From contig NZ_CP187532.1 in assembly GCF_049852125.1 (NCBI RefSeq), forward strand, positions 744,001-808,000: a DNA stretch of 64,000 bases. Reading direction: 5' to 3'. Under the pieces are notes generated by a model that saw nothing but the letters and a program-made list of their open reading frames with translations, did no database searches and was not told the DNA's origin. Shown one piece after another: positions 45,076 to 53,478 of this stretch. This DNA is from Senimuribacter sp049852125. Lineage in GTDB: Bacteria > Bacillota > Clostridia > Peptostreptococcales > Anaerovoracaceae. Each line of letters begins with the position of its first letter. Positions within the stretch are counted from its first letter, which is position 1. The position numbers and the translations under genes are program-made.

Positions 45076-46575
45076 ATGGAACGAATTAAAATGTATATTG
45101 ACGGAGAATGGGTTTCTTCCAGCACCGGCGCCTACCGCGAGCTGATCAATCCAGCAAACGGTCAGGTTGCTGCGGAAGCAGAGGAAGGAACAGCTGCAGA
45201 TGCGAAAAGGGCAATCGCTGCAGCGAGAAAGGCATTTGAGCCGGGATCACAGTGGCGGCAGCTTTTGCCGGAAGAAAGAGCGGAACTTCTGAATAAAGCA
45301 GCTGATCTGATTGAAGAACGCGCCGAGGAGCTGGCGATTGCAGAATCTAACAGCGTGGGGCGTGTGTACAAAGAAACCCGGTATGACGATCCGTATGCAG
45401 TAGCAGGCACTTTCCGCTATTGTGCAGGACTTGTCAGGGAACTGAAAGGAGAAGCGGCAGGCGGAAACGGCGATTTAATTACAATGACGCTGAGAGAGCC
45501 TTTGGGGGTTTGTGCTGTGATTGCCCCTTGGAACTATTCCATAGGAACCATGGCAGGCGGTATGGCGCCGGCGCTTGCTGCAGGAAACACGGTAGTGGTA
45601 AAACCATCGTCCATATCGCCAGCTGCGACAGCTATGGTTTTTCAGGCGATGGAAGACGCAGGCTTTCCGGCAGGCAGCATTAACCTGATTTTGGGACCGG
45701 GGCAGGAGCTGGGCACAGTGATAGCGGAAAGCGAAGACGTCGCTAAAATTGTGTTTACAGGAAGCACCCAGACCGGAAAAGATATTATCGAAAAGTCCGG
45801 CAAGAGCATAAAACGCTGTGCGATGGAACTGGGCGGAAAGTCTCCGTTTATCATCTTTGAGGACGGGGATCTGGACGCAGCTGTGGACAGATTGATGTTC
45901 GGCATCTTTTTGAGTCAGGGTCAGGTATGTGTTGCAGGTTCCAGACTGCTGGTGCAGGAAAGCGTATATGACCGCGTATGTGAAATACTGAAGGAACGAG
46001 TGCCGAAGATTCGAATCGGTATGCCTCTTGACCCGGCATCAGAATTTGGCCCGATGGTTTCAGAAGGTCAGATGAAGCGCGTGCTGGACTACATAGAAAT
46101 CGGAAAGAAAGAAGGCGCAGCGCTTTTAATCGGCGGTAACCGCATCGTAGAGGGTGAATTTGCCAAAGGATACTTCGTTGAGCCGACGGTATTCGTAAAC
46201 TGCAAATCCGATATGCGTATCGTAAAAGAAGAAATCTTTGGACCGGTGCTGACGGTGCAGACCTTTAAGGACGAAAATGAGGCAATTGCCATCGCCAATG
46301 ATACGCGTTATGGTCTTGCCGGCGCGGTGTTTACTTCTGACATGGGCAGAATGCTCAGAGTGTGCAGCCAGGTAAATACTGGAATTTTATGGGCGAATAC
46401 TTTTATGGAATATACACCGGCTGTGCCTGTAAGTCCACATGGACAGAGCGGAATGTGCCTCGACGGCGGCATCGCCGGACTGGAGGAGTATACCGTGCTG
46501 AAACAGATTAATTTAAAAATGAACCCAATGAGATCAGGCTGGTTTGAAGGCCTGGATGATACCCAGGAGGTATAG
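45076..46575 (+). CDS. NAD(P)-dependent aldehyde dehydrogenase
   Basis: A 499-residue aldehyde dehydrogenase similar to betaine/aminoaldehyde dehydrogenases. The catalytic glutamate is in MELGGKSPF and the catalytic cysteine in SQGQVCVAGSRL. Cofactor-site motifs APWNY, VVKPSSISP and FTGSTQTGK are present, as is the late motif EEIFGPVLTV. The start at ATG 45076 is preceded by GAAGGAAAA. It is followed 2 bp later by a transporter gene. The exact aldehyde is not inferable from sequence. Confidence 0.93.
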   Translation: MERIKMYIDGEWVSSSTGAYRELINPANGQVAAEAEEGTAADAKRAIAAARKAFEPGSQWRQLLPEERAELLNKAADLIEERAEELAIAESNSVGRVYKETRYDDPYAVAGTFRYCAGLVRELKGEAAGGNGDLITMTLREPLGVCAVIAPWNYSIGTMAGGMAPALAAGNTVVVKPSSISPAATAMVFQAMEDAGFPAGSINLILGPGQELGTVIAESEDVAKIVFTGSTQTGKDIIEKSGKSIKRCAMELGGKSPFIIFEDGDLDAAVDRLMFGIFLSQGQVCVAGSRLLVQESVYDRVCEILKERVPKIRIGMPLDPASEFGPMVSEGQMKRVLDYIEIGKKEGAALLIGGNRIVEGEFAKGYFVEPTVFVNCKSDMRIVKEEIFGPVLTVQTFKDENEAIAIANDTRYGLAGAVFTSDMGRMLRVCSQVNTGILWANTFMEYTPAVPVSPHGQSGMCLDGGIAGLEEYTVLKQINLKMNPMRSGWFEGLDDTQEV

Positions 46576-46577
46576 AA

Positions 46578-48023
46578 ATGAAACAGAAAAGCGCAAGTGG
46601 AATGAAAGATGTTGTACTCTATGGGATAGGCGGTATCGGCGAGGATATCGCATATAACCTGTTTTATATGTTCTTTATCTTTTTCCTGACAAGTGTAGCG
46701 GGAATCAAACCGGCGGCAGCAGGAACGATTTCGTTAATCGCTGTCATGTGGGATGCGGTATCAGATCCGATTATCGGATACCTTTCAGACCGCTGCAAAG
46801 GCTGGAAGAACTTCGGAAAAAGAGGAACGTTTATCTTATTTGGCGCGATTCCGCTGGGACTCAGTGTATTTCTTTTGTATAATGATGTACCTTTATCCGG
46901 CGCCGGCAAAGTCGCTTTCTTTATCCTGGTCAATATAGCGTTCTGGATGTTTTTTACCATGGTCGACATTCCTTATGTGGCGATGGCGACAGAGATCACA
47001 GAGAATTATGATGTAAAAACGAAAATGCGTACTTCCGTTTTGTTGTTCTCCAATCTGGGACAGATGGTGCTTTCATTTGGCCTCCTTCAGTTTGTAGACT
47101 ACATGGCAGGAAGCGGTTACGCTGATGCGTTCATTTGGAGAATTGTCGGTGCGGCAATGGGTCTTATCAGTACAGTCACCTTCATGTGTGTTGCTGTGGC
47201 TATGCGCGGAAAAGAGCTGAAGCAGCCGGAAACTGCTGAATCCGGCGAAAAACTTTCGGACAGCCACAACAAAGGAGAATTAATGCAGGCGCTGAAAGGT
47301 CTGCTGAAAATGCACGATTACCGCATTCTGATTATCATTGGACTGGTTTATAATTTATACCTGGGCATTGCGAACAGCTCGCTGCTCTACTATTCTCTGT
47401 ACAGCTGCGGTCTTACCATGGCACAGTCATCTGTCGCGCAGAGTGCTTCGCTGCTGATTTCACTGCTCCTCATTACGCCTGTTGGGGGACTAATTGTGAA
47501 ATTCGGTAAGAAGGAAGTTTTGTTGTGGTCTTTCGTACTTATGGTAATTTCTTCACTGGTATGCTGGCTTACTGCGCCGTCTCTGGTGGTATTTGCAATC
47601 GTAAATGTAATACTGAATTTGACCTCATCGGTATTTTGGATTGACATTTACGCTATGAATTTTGACGTTTCTGCGCTTTATGAATTTAAAACCGGCAAAA
47701 ACTGTGAGGGTTTTATGGTTTCCATCTGTGCTTTTATGACAAAGGTCGGCGTAGCAGTGGGTATGTGGCTCAACGGAATACTGATGACTTTGTTCAACGT
47801 GGATCCGACTTCCGAGGTAATTACAGAAGACATGGTCGGCGGAATGCAGAAGATTTTCGGACTGATTCCGGCAGTCATCTCCGGGGTTCTGGTTGTTGCA
47901 TGTCTCTTGTACCGTGTGAAAAAGGAACATATCCTTGCCCTTGAAGAAGCGAGTGAACTGAAAAAGGCGGGAAAACCGTATTCAACAGAAGGATTTGAAA
48001 AATTATTATCACAAAACAGATGA
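46578..48023 (+). CDS. GPH-family MFS cation symporter
   Basis: A 481-residue transporter with about twelve membrane segments. It is of the glycoside-pentoside-hexuronide:cation symporter type, judged by the N-terminal YGIGGIGEDIAYNLFYMFFIFFLT, the motif WDAVSDPIIGYLSDR and a central charged loop (about 220-240). It is the last intact gene of the operon and presumably imports the compound processed by the amidohydrolase and dehydrogenase. AGGAGGTAT lies before the ATG. The stop codon lies next to the partial IS256 end, so the final residues could have been altered by that insertion. Confidence 0.9.
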   Translation: MKQKSASGMKDVVLYGIGGIGEDIAYNLFYMFFIFFLTSVAGIKPAAAGTISLIAVMWDAVSDPIIGYLSDRCKGWKNFGKRGTFILFGAIPLGLSVFLLYNDVPLSGAGKVAFFILVNIAFWMFFTMVDIPYVAMATEITENYDVKTKMRTSVLLFSNLGQMVLSFGLLQFVDYMAGSGYADAFIWRIVGAAMGLISTVTFMCVAVAMRGKELKQPETAESGEKLSDSHNKGELMQALKGLLKMHDYRILIIIGLVYNLYLGIANSSLLYYSLYSCGLTMAQSSVAQSASLLISLLLITPVGGLIVKFGKKEVLLWSFVLMVISSLVCWLTAPSLVVFAIVNVILNLTSSVFWIDIYAMNFDVSALYEFKTGKNCEGFMVSICAFMTKVGVAVGMWLNGILMTLFNVDPTSEVITEDMVGGMQKIFGLIPAVISGVLVVACLLYRVKKEHILALEEASELKKAGKPYSTEGFEKLLSQNR

Positions 48024-48160
48024 AAAGCATACAAGGACTCCTTTCTCGAAAGGAGTCCTTGACATTATATTATTTTCAACTAAGAACTATTGAAATTCCA
48101 AAGGTTTCATAGTTCCAAATTACCATAGAAGGTAATTTACAGACTTTTTTCACAGTTTCT
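48020..48160 (+). mobile_element. Solo end of the IS256-family element
   Basis: Read on the minus strand, 48160 to about 48020 matches 30244-30397 (terminal repeat, 3' flank of the transposase gene and terminator hairpin) with few changes and a 17-bp gap. The terminal repeat is slightly degraded (GAAACTGTG). No transposase or opposite end is nearby, so it is a relic left by an IS deletion. Confidence 0.9.
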
Positions 48161-48173
48161 TGTAAATGCATCT

Positions 48174-49418
48174 ATGCTGAAAAAGTATTTATGGATTGTG
48201 ATTCTTGCGATGACATGTTTGGTATATTTAATCCCATATATGTGTTATGATTTTTACAATCGCTTTTTAGAGGCTTTTGGGGGTCACAGATGGTCGGGTT
48301 GGATCAATTCTGCCGTTCTTTGGACTGACTGCAGTACCGGGATATCTGCTGGGCGGCTGGCTGGCGGATAAATTCAATCCGAAAAAATTAGTTTTCGTAT
48401 CTACGATTTTAACTGGCGGCCGGGGTATTGTTTTATCGAGGTCTCATTCCTATGGGATGCTGGCAGCTATCTATGCGATGTTCGGTGTAACCAAAACCTG
48501 CATGCACTGGGGGCGTTTTTAGAGATGATAAAATGTCTGGGCAGTGATGAAGAACAGGGGCGTTTGTTTGGCTTTTTCAATTCCGTATGGGGAGGGATAG
48601 GTCTTTGCAGTACATATGTCATTTTAGCAGCAGTTACGTGGCTCTTTGCAGAGAGAGGATTCCGCGGAGGTCTTCGCGTATACGCAGTCGTAATTCTTGT
48701 AGCAGGGATTCTTAGCTGGCTGATTGTACCTTACGATACAGAAAGAAAAGTTGATCTTGGGGATGAGAACAGAGTTGATTTCAGATTGATTGGTAAAGTA
48801 TTGAAAATACCAGCGGTATGGTACATCGTATTCTTTACATGGGGATGTTTCATGGTTCGTTCCATCATTCCTTATTTAAATCCGTTGATGACAGATGTGT
48901 AAGGAATTGGTATTGCAACCGCTGTATTTATTACTTCGACATTAAGAAACGGCATGAATTTGGTCATGGGTCCGATTGGGGGCGCAATTATTGATAAACA
49001 GGGAAAGTCGAAAAATGTTGCTCTGGTAGCAAGTACGGCGGTTCTGATTTTTACGATTGTCGTTATCCTTTAGCCGAAAGAGCCGTCTTTGTTTAAGGCG
49101 CTTCTTGTTGTTGCAGTTTTGATAACTGGGTTTGCTTATCTGAATTCAACTACCGTTTATACTCCATTCTCTGAAGCGAAGATTCCTGTGTCGTACGTCG
49201 GAACTGCCATAGGCATAGCTTCGGCAATGGGCTATTCTACGGACGCATGGTTATTCAATGTATGCGGACACATGCTTGACAAATATGGTGATATTGCAGG
49301 TTACACTTTCATTTTCACCATGGAGGCATTTGGCGCGGTTGTTATGATAGTCTGCACATTGCTTCTGGCAAGAGAATACAAGAAAATAAACGCTGAAAAA
49401 GCTGAACCTCAAAAGTAA
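48174..49418 (+). pseudogene. Decayed MFS transporter (oxalate/formate-antiporter-like)
   Basis: Coding similarity continues through two frameshifts and two in-frame stops. Segments: MLKKYLWIVILAM... (48174), then +1 frame from about 48277 (VGSILPFFGLTAVPGYLLGGWLAD), back to the first frame near 48510 (EMIKCLGSDEEQGRLFGFFN). A TAA then stands at 48900-48902 and a TAG at 49072-49074, after which IPVSYVGTAIGIASAMGYSTDAW... runs to 49418. Together they form one roughly 410-residue MFS protein of the OFA type. It begins 14 bp after the IS256 relic, which may have displaced its promoter and started the decay. Confidence 0.9.
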
Positions 49419-49441
49419 AAGCGTTCCTTAAAAGCGAAAAT

Positions 49442-49486
49442 AAAAGTCCTGACAGCGAAGCAATCTTCGGCTGCAGGGCTTTTGCT
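49442..49486 (+). terminator. Terminator-like hairpin after the MFS pseudogene
   Basis: AAAAGTCCTGACAGC and GCTGCAGGGCTTTT form a long stem with one bulge, followed by GCTTT. Confidence 0.7.
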
Positions 49487-49492
49487 TTCCCC

Positions 49493-49522
49493 TTGACAGT
49501 TTTAGGGGAAATCGGGTATTGT
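49493..49522 (+). promoter_or_regulatory. Promoter of the TetR gene
   Basis: A perfect TTGACA (49493-49498) and TATTGT (49517-49522) with an 18-bp spacer, 22 bp before the start codon. Confidence 0.65.
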
Positions 49523-49544
49523 AATAAAGGAGAGGAAGTGTAAT

Positions 49545-50168
49545 ATGAGAAAAGAAGAACAACATCAGCAGAAAAGGCTTGACATCCTACAGGGATTCAG
49601 CGAGTTAATTGCAGATCATGGACTGGAGAATGTTTCTATTGCAAAGCTGGCGAAGCATCTCAGCATTCCAGCTAGCTTGATTTTTTACTATTTTAAAAAT
49701 AAGGAAGAATTGGTCGATGAAGCGGTGGATTACGTTCTTTCCGTATGCAAGGAAAAGAGCATTCAGTCTATAAAGGAGAACGAGAATGCTGATGGAGAGA
49801 TAGAGTTTGCGGACTTTCTGGAGGAAATGTTTTTGAACTACGAAAGCGCGGATGAGGTCTCGCACCTCAGGGCGTATTACGTTTGTTATAATCTGGCGCT
49901 TCGAGACAGCGCCGCAAGAGAGAAGTTTTACCGCCATCAGACGGAGCTTAAATTGGTATTTCAAGAAAGGCTGGATTATTTTGTGAAATACAAAGGAATT
50001 CCTATTTCAGATTCGGGGGAAGCCGCGGAAATCCTGTTTTGTTTGGTTAGTGGTCTTGGAACGGCTGTGGACTTTATGGATGATGAGGAGAAAAAACAGA
50101 AGATTTCCAGACAGAATTTGCAGTTGTTTTTAACCTATTTGGGACTGAAACCGCAGGAATTCAAGTAA
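49545..50168 (+). CDS. TetR-family transcriptional regulator
   Basis: A 207-residue repressor with an N-terminal helix-turn-helix (about residues 10-58; NVSIAKLAKHLSIPASLIFYYFKNKEELVDEA). A helical ligand/dimer domain follows, in the style of BetI-like regulators, which also keep a LIFYYF recognition helix. It most likely binds the ATTGAACGTTCAAT palindrome at 42745, controlling the upstream catabolic operon in response to its substrate. No copy of that palindrome was seen at its own promoter. GGAGAGGAAG precedes the ATG. The assignment of operator to regulator is inference from context. Confidence 0.9.
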   Translation: MRKEEQHQQKRLDILQGFSELIADHGLENVSIAKLAKHLSIPASLIFYYFKNKEELVDEAVDYVLSVCKEKSIQSIKENENADGEIEFADFLEEMFLNYESADEVSHLRAYYVCYNLALRDSAAREKFYRHQTELKLVFQERLDYFVKYKGIPISDSGEAAEILFCLVSGLGTAVDFMDDEEKKQKISRQNLQLFLTYLGLKPQEFK

Positions 50169-50247
50169 TTTCTTGCGAATAGAGAGAAAGCGCTATAGAG
50201 GTATCAATATAAGTGGAAAAAATAAAGTTTCAAACGGAGGGGATACA

Positions 50248-50661
50248 ATGCTTGAAAATATACCATCTGAATCGACGATGACTGAATTGCTTGGACAATC
50301 CTTGTTTGAAGTCTGGCAAAAGTTATGTACGGCGATTGACGAAAAATACGAAATGGAGCGATTATGGAATACTGGCGGTAAGAATTGGATCTACGAGTAT
50401 AAATATCGTAGAGGTGGTAAAACACTTTGCTGCCTGTATGCAAAAAGGAACTGTGTTGGTTTTATGATTATCTTTGGAAAAGATGAAAGAATAAAATTTG
50501 AAGAAATAAGAGACACTCTTTCTTCCGCCGTTTGCAGACAATATGATGAGGCGAAAACCTATCGCGATGGAAAATGGGTAATGTTTGAACCAACCGATAC
50601 TGCTGAATTTGATGACTATATGAAATTGCTGGCGATGAAAAGAAAACCGAACCGGAAGTAA
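50248..50661 (+). CDS. DUF3788 family protein
   Basis: A 137-residue protein of the DUF3788 family, usually annotated hypothetical. Typical segments are NWIYEYKYRRGGKTLCCLYAKR, GFMIIFGKDER and DAKTYRDGKW-like (EAKTYRDGKWVMFEP). Cytosolic, no signal peptide. The start at ATG 50248 is preceded by ACGGAGGGG; the longer frame from 50173 has no site. It lies downstream of the TetR gene, but co-function is not evident. Confidence 0.8.
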   Translation: MLENIPSESTMTELLGQSLFEVWQKLCTAIDEKYEMERLWNTGGKNWIYEYKYRRGGKTLCCLYAKRNCVGFMIIFGKDERIKFEEIRDTLSSAVCRQYDEAKTYRDGKWVMFEPTDTAEFDDYMKLLAMKRKPNRK

Positions 50662-50698
50662 CGATTCATAAAGTGTGGATACAAGATTTATTTCTGGC

Positions 50699-50779
50699 AT
50701 GGTGATTCTGGCGGTAATCGCGATTGTATGCTATTTTGCCGGGTCGGTGAAATTCTGCAAGAAGGATTTGCTGCTGTAA
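50699..50779 (+). pseudogene. Short hydrophobic reading frame, possible gene remnant
   Basis: Encodes MVILAVIAIVCYFAGSVKFC plus six more residues, a single membrane segment with no ribosome binding site. It may be the C-terminal scrap of a lost transporter. Weak evidence. Confidence 0.2.
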
Positions 50780-50826
50780 AGTGAACAAAAAGAAATAAAT
50801 TTAAAATCCTTGTAATTCTATCAGAT

Positions 50827-50867
50827 TTCGGCTAAAATATAAACGTAATATATTTTAGCCGAATTTT
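50827..50867. promoter_or_regulatory. Strong hairpin upstream of the DUF4143 ATPase gene
   Basis: TTCGGCTAAAATATA-type arm (50827-50841) pairs perfectly over 14-15 bp with 50848-50862, then TTTTT. It ends about 40 bp before the ATPase start, so it is either the terminator of a vanished upstream gene or an attenuator of this one. Confidence 0.6.
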
Positions 50868-50907
50868 TGATGGCGCATTATTTTATTTACAGCAGGGAGG
50901 CATGGAC

Positions 50908-52131
50908 ATGAGATATATAAAGCGGAATTTGGAAGCCGTAGTTCTGGAAGTGACAAAGGAGTATCCGGTCGTTTTGGTTACGGGACCGAGACAGGTTGGG
51001 AAGACTACTATGCTGCAGAAACTGATGGAGGGAACTGAGCGAAGCTATGTCACGTTAGACGATTTGCAGGAGAGAAGCATCGCAAAAACAGACCCGGAAT
51101 TGTTTTTACAGCTGCATAAACCGCCGGTGCTGATTGATGAAGTGCAGTATGCACCGGAGCTTTTTACGTATATCAAAATTCATGTGGATCAATACCACAT
51201 GCCGGGCGATTTTTGGCTGACAGGGTCGCAGGCATTCAAATTAATGGATGGGATACAGGAATCTTTGGCGGGCAGAGTAGCATTGCTCTCTTTAACGCCT
51301 CTTTCTCAGGCAGAGATATGCGGCGGTGAGATAACGCCTTTTCAATTGGATTTTGACTGTTTGAAGGAGAGAGAGAAAGAGCGGGAAGAAATGGATGTTC
51401 AAGCCATCTTTCAGCGGATTTATCAGGGATCCATGCCGGCAATCATCAGTGGCTTGAATCGTAACAGCAATATTTTTTACAGCAGCTATTTGAATACTTA
51501 TATTGAACGGGATGTGAAAGGCCTTTCAGTTGCAGTGGATTCGCTGAAGTTTTTAAGATTTATGACAGCAGTGGCGGCGAGAAGCGGACAGATGCTTAAT
51601 GTGGCAGAAATTGCGCAGGACGCGGACATCAATCAAACCCAGGCGAAGGCGTGGCTTACAATTTTGGAAACTTTGGAAATCATTTTCTATCTACATCCGT
51701 ACTCCAACAATCTGCTGAAGCGTTTGGTGAAAAAACCGAAGCTATATTTTTATGATACGGGGCTTGTCTGCTATCTGACAAAGTGGAGCAGTGCGGAAAC
51801 CTTAGAAAGCGGTGCGATGAACGGCGCAATGCTGGAGAACTATGTAGTTTCAGAAATTGCAAAGTCTTACTTAAATTGCGGGAGAGAACCATTTATGTAC
51901 TATTACCGGGATAAGGATGCAAAGGAAATCGATATCGTATTGGAACGTGATGGCGTACTGCATCCGATTGAGATTAAGAAGACTGCAAATCCCGGAACAG
52001 AATTGACGAAAGTATTTTCGCTGCTGGACGGGGCTTCTGTTCCGCGGGGAAAAGGCGCGGTGATTTGTATGAAACCAAATTTGAGCGCAATTGACAGGGA
52101 AAACTATATTGTGCCGGTGTGGTTGATTTAA
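50908..52131 (+). CDS. AAA+ ATPase with DUF4143 domain
   Basis: A 407-residue ATPase of the widespread AAA_14/DUF4143 family. Walker A is GPRQVGKTT (26-34), Walker B PVLIDEVQYAP, sensor WLTGSQAF. A central helical DUF4143 part contains NIFYSSYLNTYIERDV. The C-terminal PD-(D/E)xK-like fold has KEIDIVLERDGVLHPIEIKKT, suggesting a nuclease-like or degenerate nuclease domain. Such proteins are abundant in host-associated Clostridia and Bacteroidia and their role is undefined. ATG 50908 is chosen because AGGGAGG ends 7 nt before it; ATG 50902 is only 1 nt away. Confidence 0.9.
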   Translation: MRYIKRNLEAVVLEVTKEYPVVLVTGPRQVGKTTMLQKLMEGTERSYVTLDDLQERSIAKTDPELFLQLHKPPVLIDEVQYAPELFTYIKIHVDQYHMPGDFWLTGSQAFKLMDGIQESLAGRVALLSLTPLSQAEICGGEITPFQLDFDCLKEREKEREEMDVQAIFQRIYQGSMPAIISGLNRNSNIFYSSYLNTYIERDVKGLSVAVDSLKFLRFMTAVAARSGQMLNVAEIAQDADINQTQAKAWLTILETLEIIFYLHPYSNNLLKRLVKKPKLYFYDTGLVCYLTKWSSAETLESGAMNGAMLENYVVSEIAKSYLNCGREPFMYYYRDKDAKEIDIVLERDGVLHPIEIKKTANPGTELTKVFSLLDGASVPRGKGAVICMKPNLSAIDRENYIVPVWLI

Positions 52132-52181
52132 ATCGCCTGGTATCGAATATACAGGAATGAAAACACAAAACGGAGATTGCT

Positions 52182-52676
52182 ATGACAATGCAGAAACAAG
52201 ACATCTATGCATATTTAAAAATGAAGAATATCCGGCATGAGATTATAGAGCATGAAGCGGTGTATAATATGGAAGAGGCTTCCAAACTAGAATTGCCTTA
52301 TCCGGAAGCCGATGGGAAGAATTTGTTCATTCGAGATGATAAGAAAAGAAATTACTATCTGCTTACCGTGAAAGGTGATAAAAAAGTAAACCTGAAAGCA
52401 TTTAGAGAAGAAAATCACACCCGTGCCTTAAGCTTTGCGCCGGAGCATGATTTGATAGATATGCTGGCATTGACTGCGGGCGCCGTAACACCTTTTGGTT
52501 TACTGAACGATAGTGAGCGAAAGGTGCAGTTTTATATTGATAAAGATTTTTTTGGCGGTTCCCATATGATTGGGGTGCATCCCAATGACAATACAGCAAC
52601 TGTATACCTCAAGGTGGAGGACTTGATTCGCATTATAGAAGAACATGGAAATCAGATTTACGCCGTAGAGTTTTAA
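52182..52676 (+). CDS. Aminoacyl-tRNA deacylase (YbaK/ProX type)
   Basis: A 164-residue trans-editing enzyme that hydrolyses mischarged tRNAs, probably Ala-tRNA(Pro) by similarity to ProXp-ala/PrdX. Family motifs are EEASKLELPYPEADGKNLFIRDDKKRNYYLLTVKGDKKVNLK, GAVTPFGLLND and IGVHPNDNTATVYL. The catalytic-site lysine and GxxxP elements are present. CGGAG lies 6 nt before the ATG at 52182. It is followed 13 bp later by an acetyltransferase gene. Confidence 0.92.
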   Translation: MTMQKQDIYAYLKMKNIRHEIIEHEAVYNMEEASKLELPYPEADGKNLFIRDDKKRNYYLLTVKGDKKVNLKAFREENHTRALSFAPEHDLIDMLALTAGAVTPFGLLNDSERKVQFYIDKDFFGGSHMIGVHPNDNTATVYLKVEDLIRIIEEHGNQIYAVEF

Positions 52677-52689
52677 GAAGGAGAAGCCT

Positions 52690-53136
52690 ATGAAGTTGAT
52701 TGAAACTGAAAACAGAACCGAAGAACTGATACAGCTGCTTACAGCACTTTGGGAAGGTTCGGTGAGCGCGACCCATCTTTTTTTATCCCCGGAAGAAATT
52801 GCTGAAATCAAGAAACACGTGCCGCAGGCTTTACGCGGCGTTTCCCATTTGGTCATTGCACAGGATGCGCAGGAAAATCCGGTTGGATTCATGGGTGTGG
52901 AAACCCAGAAACTGGAAATGCTATTTATCGCACCGCAGGCGAGGGGCTGCGGTATTGGAAAAAAGCTGGTGCAGTATGGAATTTTAAATTATAACATTCG
53001 GGAAGTTGGCGTAAATGAGCAGAATCCACAGGCAGTTGGCTTCTATACTCATATGGGATTTCGACTTGCTCGGCGGGCGGAAATCGATGAGCAGGGGTAG
53101 CCGTATCCGATTTTGTATATGAAACTGGAGGCATAA
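52690..53136 (+). pseudogene. GNAT acetyltransferase with premature stop
   Basis: The intact frame gives 136 residues with acetyl-CoA-binding motif LFIAPQARGCGIGKKLV and the late GFYTHMGFRLARRAEIDEQG. A TAG at 53098-53100 stops it, yet the same frame continues with PYPILYMKLEA up to TAA at 53134-53136. That is exactly the family's usual ending. So one nonsense change removes the last strand. The product may be unstable or still partly active. AGGAG lies before its ATG and it is close behind the deacylase gene. Confidence 0.8.
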
Positions 53137-53478
53137 AGCAGTATACAGGGGAATTTTTTGATTTTGCAAAGCAACTGGACGGTATTTTCAAAGAGGAAAA
53201 TTCCGTTTTTTATTATGTAGGAAATATCGATTTTCGATATTTCCGGAATATCAACGTATGCTCCGCATACTCCTCCGCGAATGATATTCGCTTCGCTGTC
53301 CGTTTCGCCTGACCGCACGCTTTGCTCGCGGGGCGAAAAGGCAAGAAAGTCTACCTTTGAGTAGAATCGGCGTAGCCGACTTTTTTAAGTTTCTAAAACA
53401 GCAAGAAGTGTTAAGTATTCATAAACGATATCTGTTATACTAAGACTGTTCTACAAAGAGTGGAGGAGGTTTGCGGCA
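53137..53478. other. Non-coding stretch with repeated hairpins
   Basis: Contains the palindrome GGAAATATCGA-TTT-TCGATATTTCC (about 53220-53244), GTATGC/GCATAC, and a final stem with TCGGC-GTA-GCCGA plus outer AAAGTC/GACTTT followed by TTTTTT (about 53347-53386). A -10-like TATACT (about 53437) may belong to the AraC-HD gene. No gene was found. Confidence 0.5.
53347..53386 (+). terminator. Terminator-like nested hairpin
   Basis: AAAGTC...GACTTT outer stem with inner TCGGC/GCCGA (53367-53379) and a six-T run. Confidence 0.6.

Noticed and set aside
49072..53100. In-frame TAG codons in the MFS and GNAT genes as possible recoding (pyrrolysine)
   Set aside because: The MFS gene also has frameshifts and a TAA, other broken genes show TAA and TGA, and no pyl gene is present. 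Ordinary nonsense mutations explain them.
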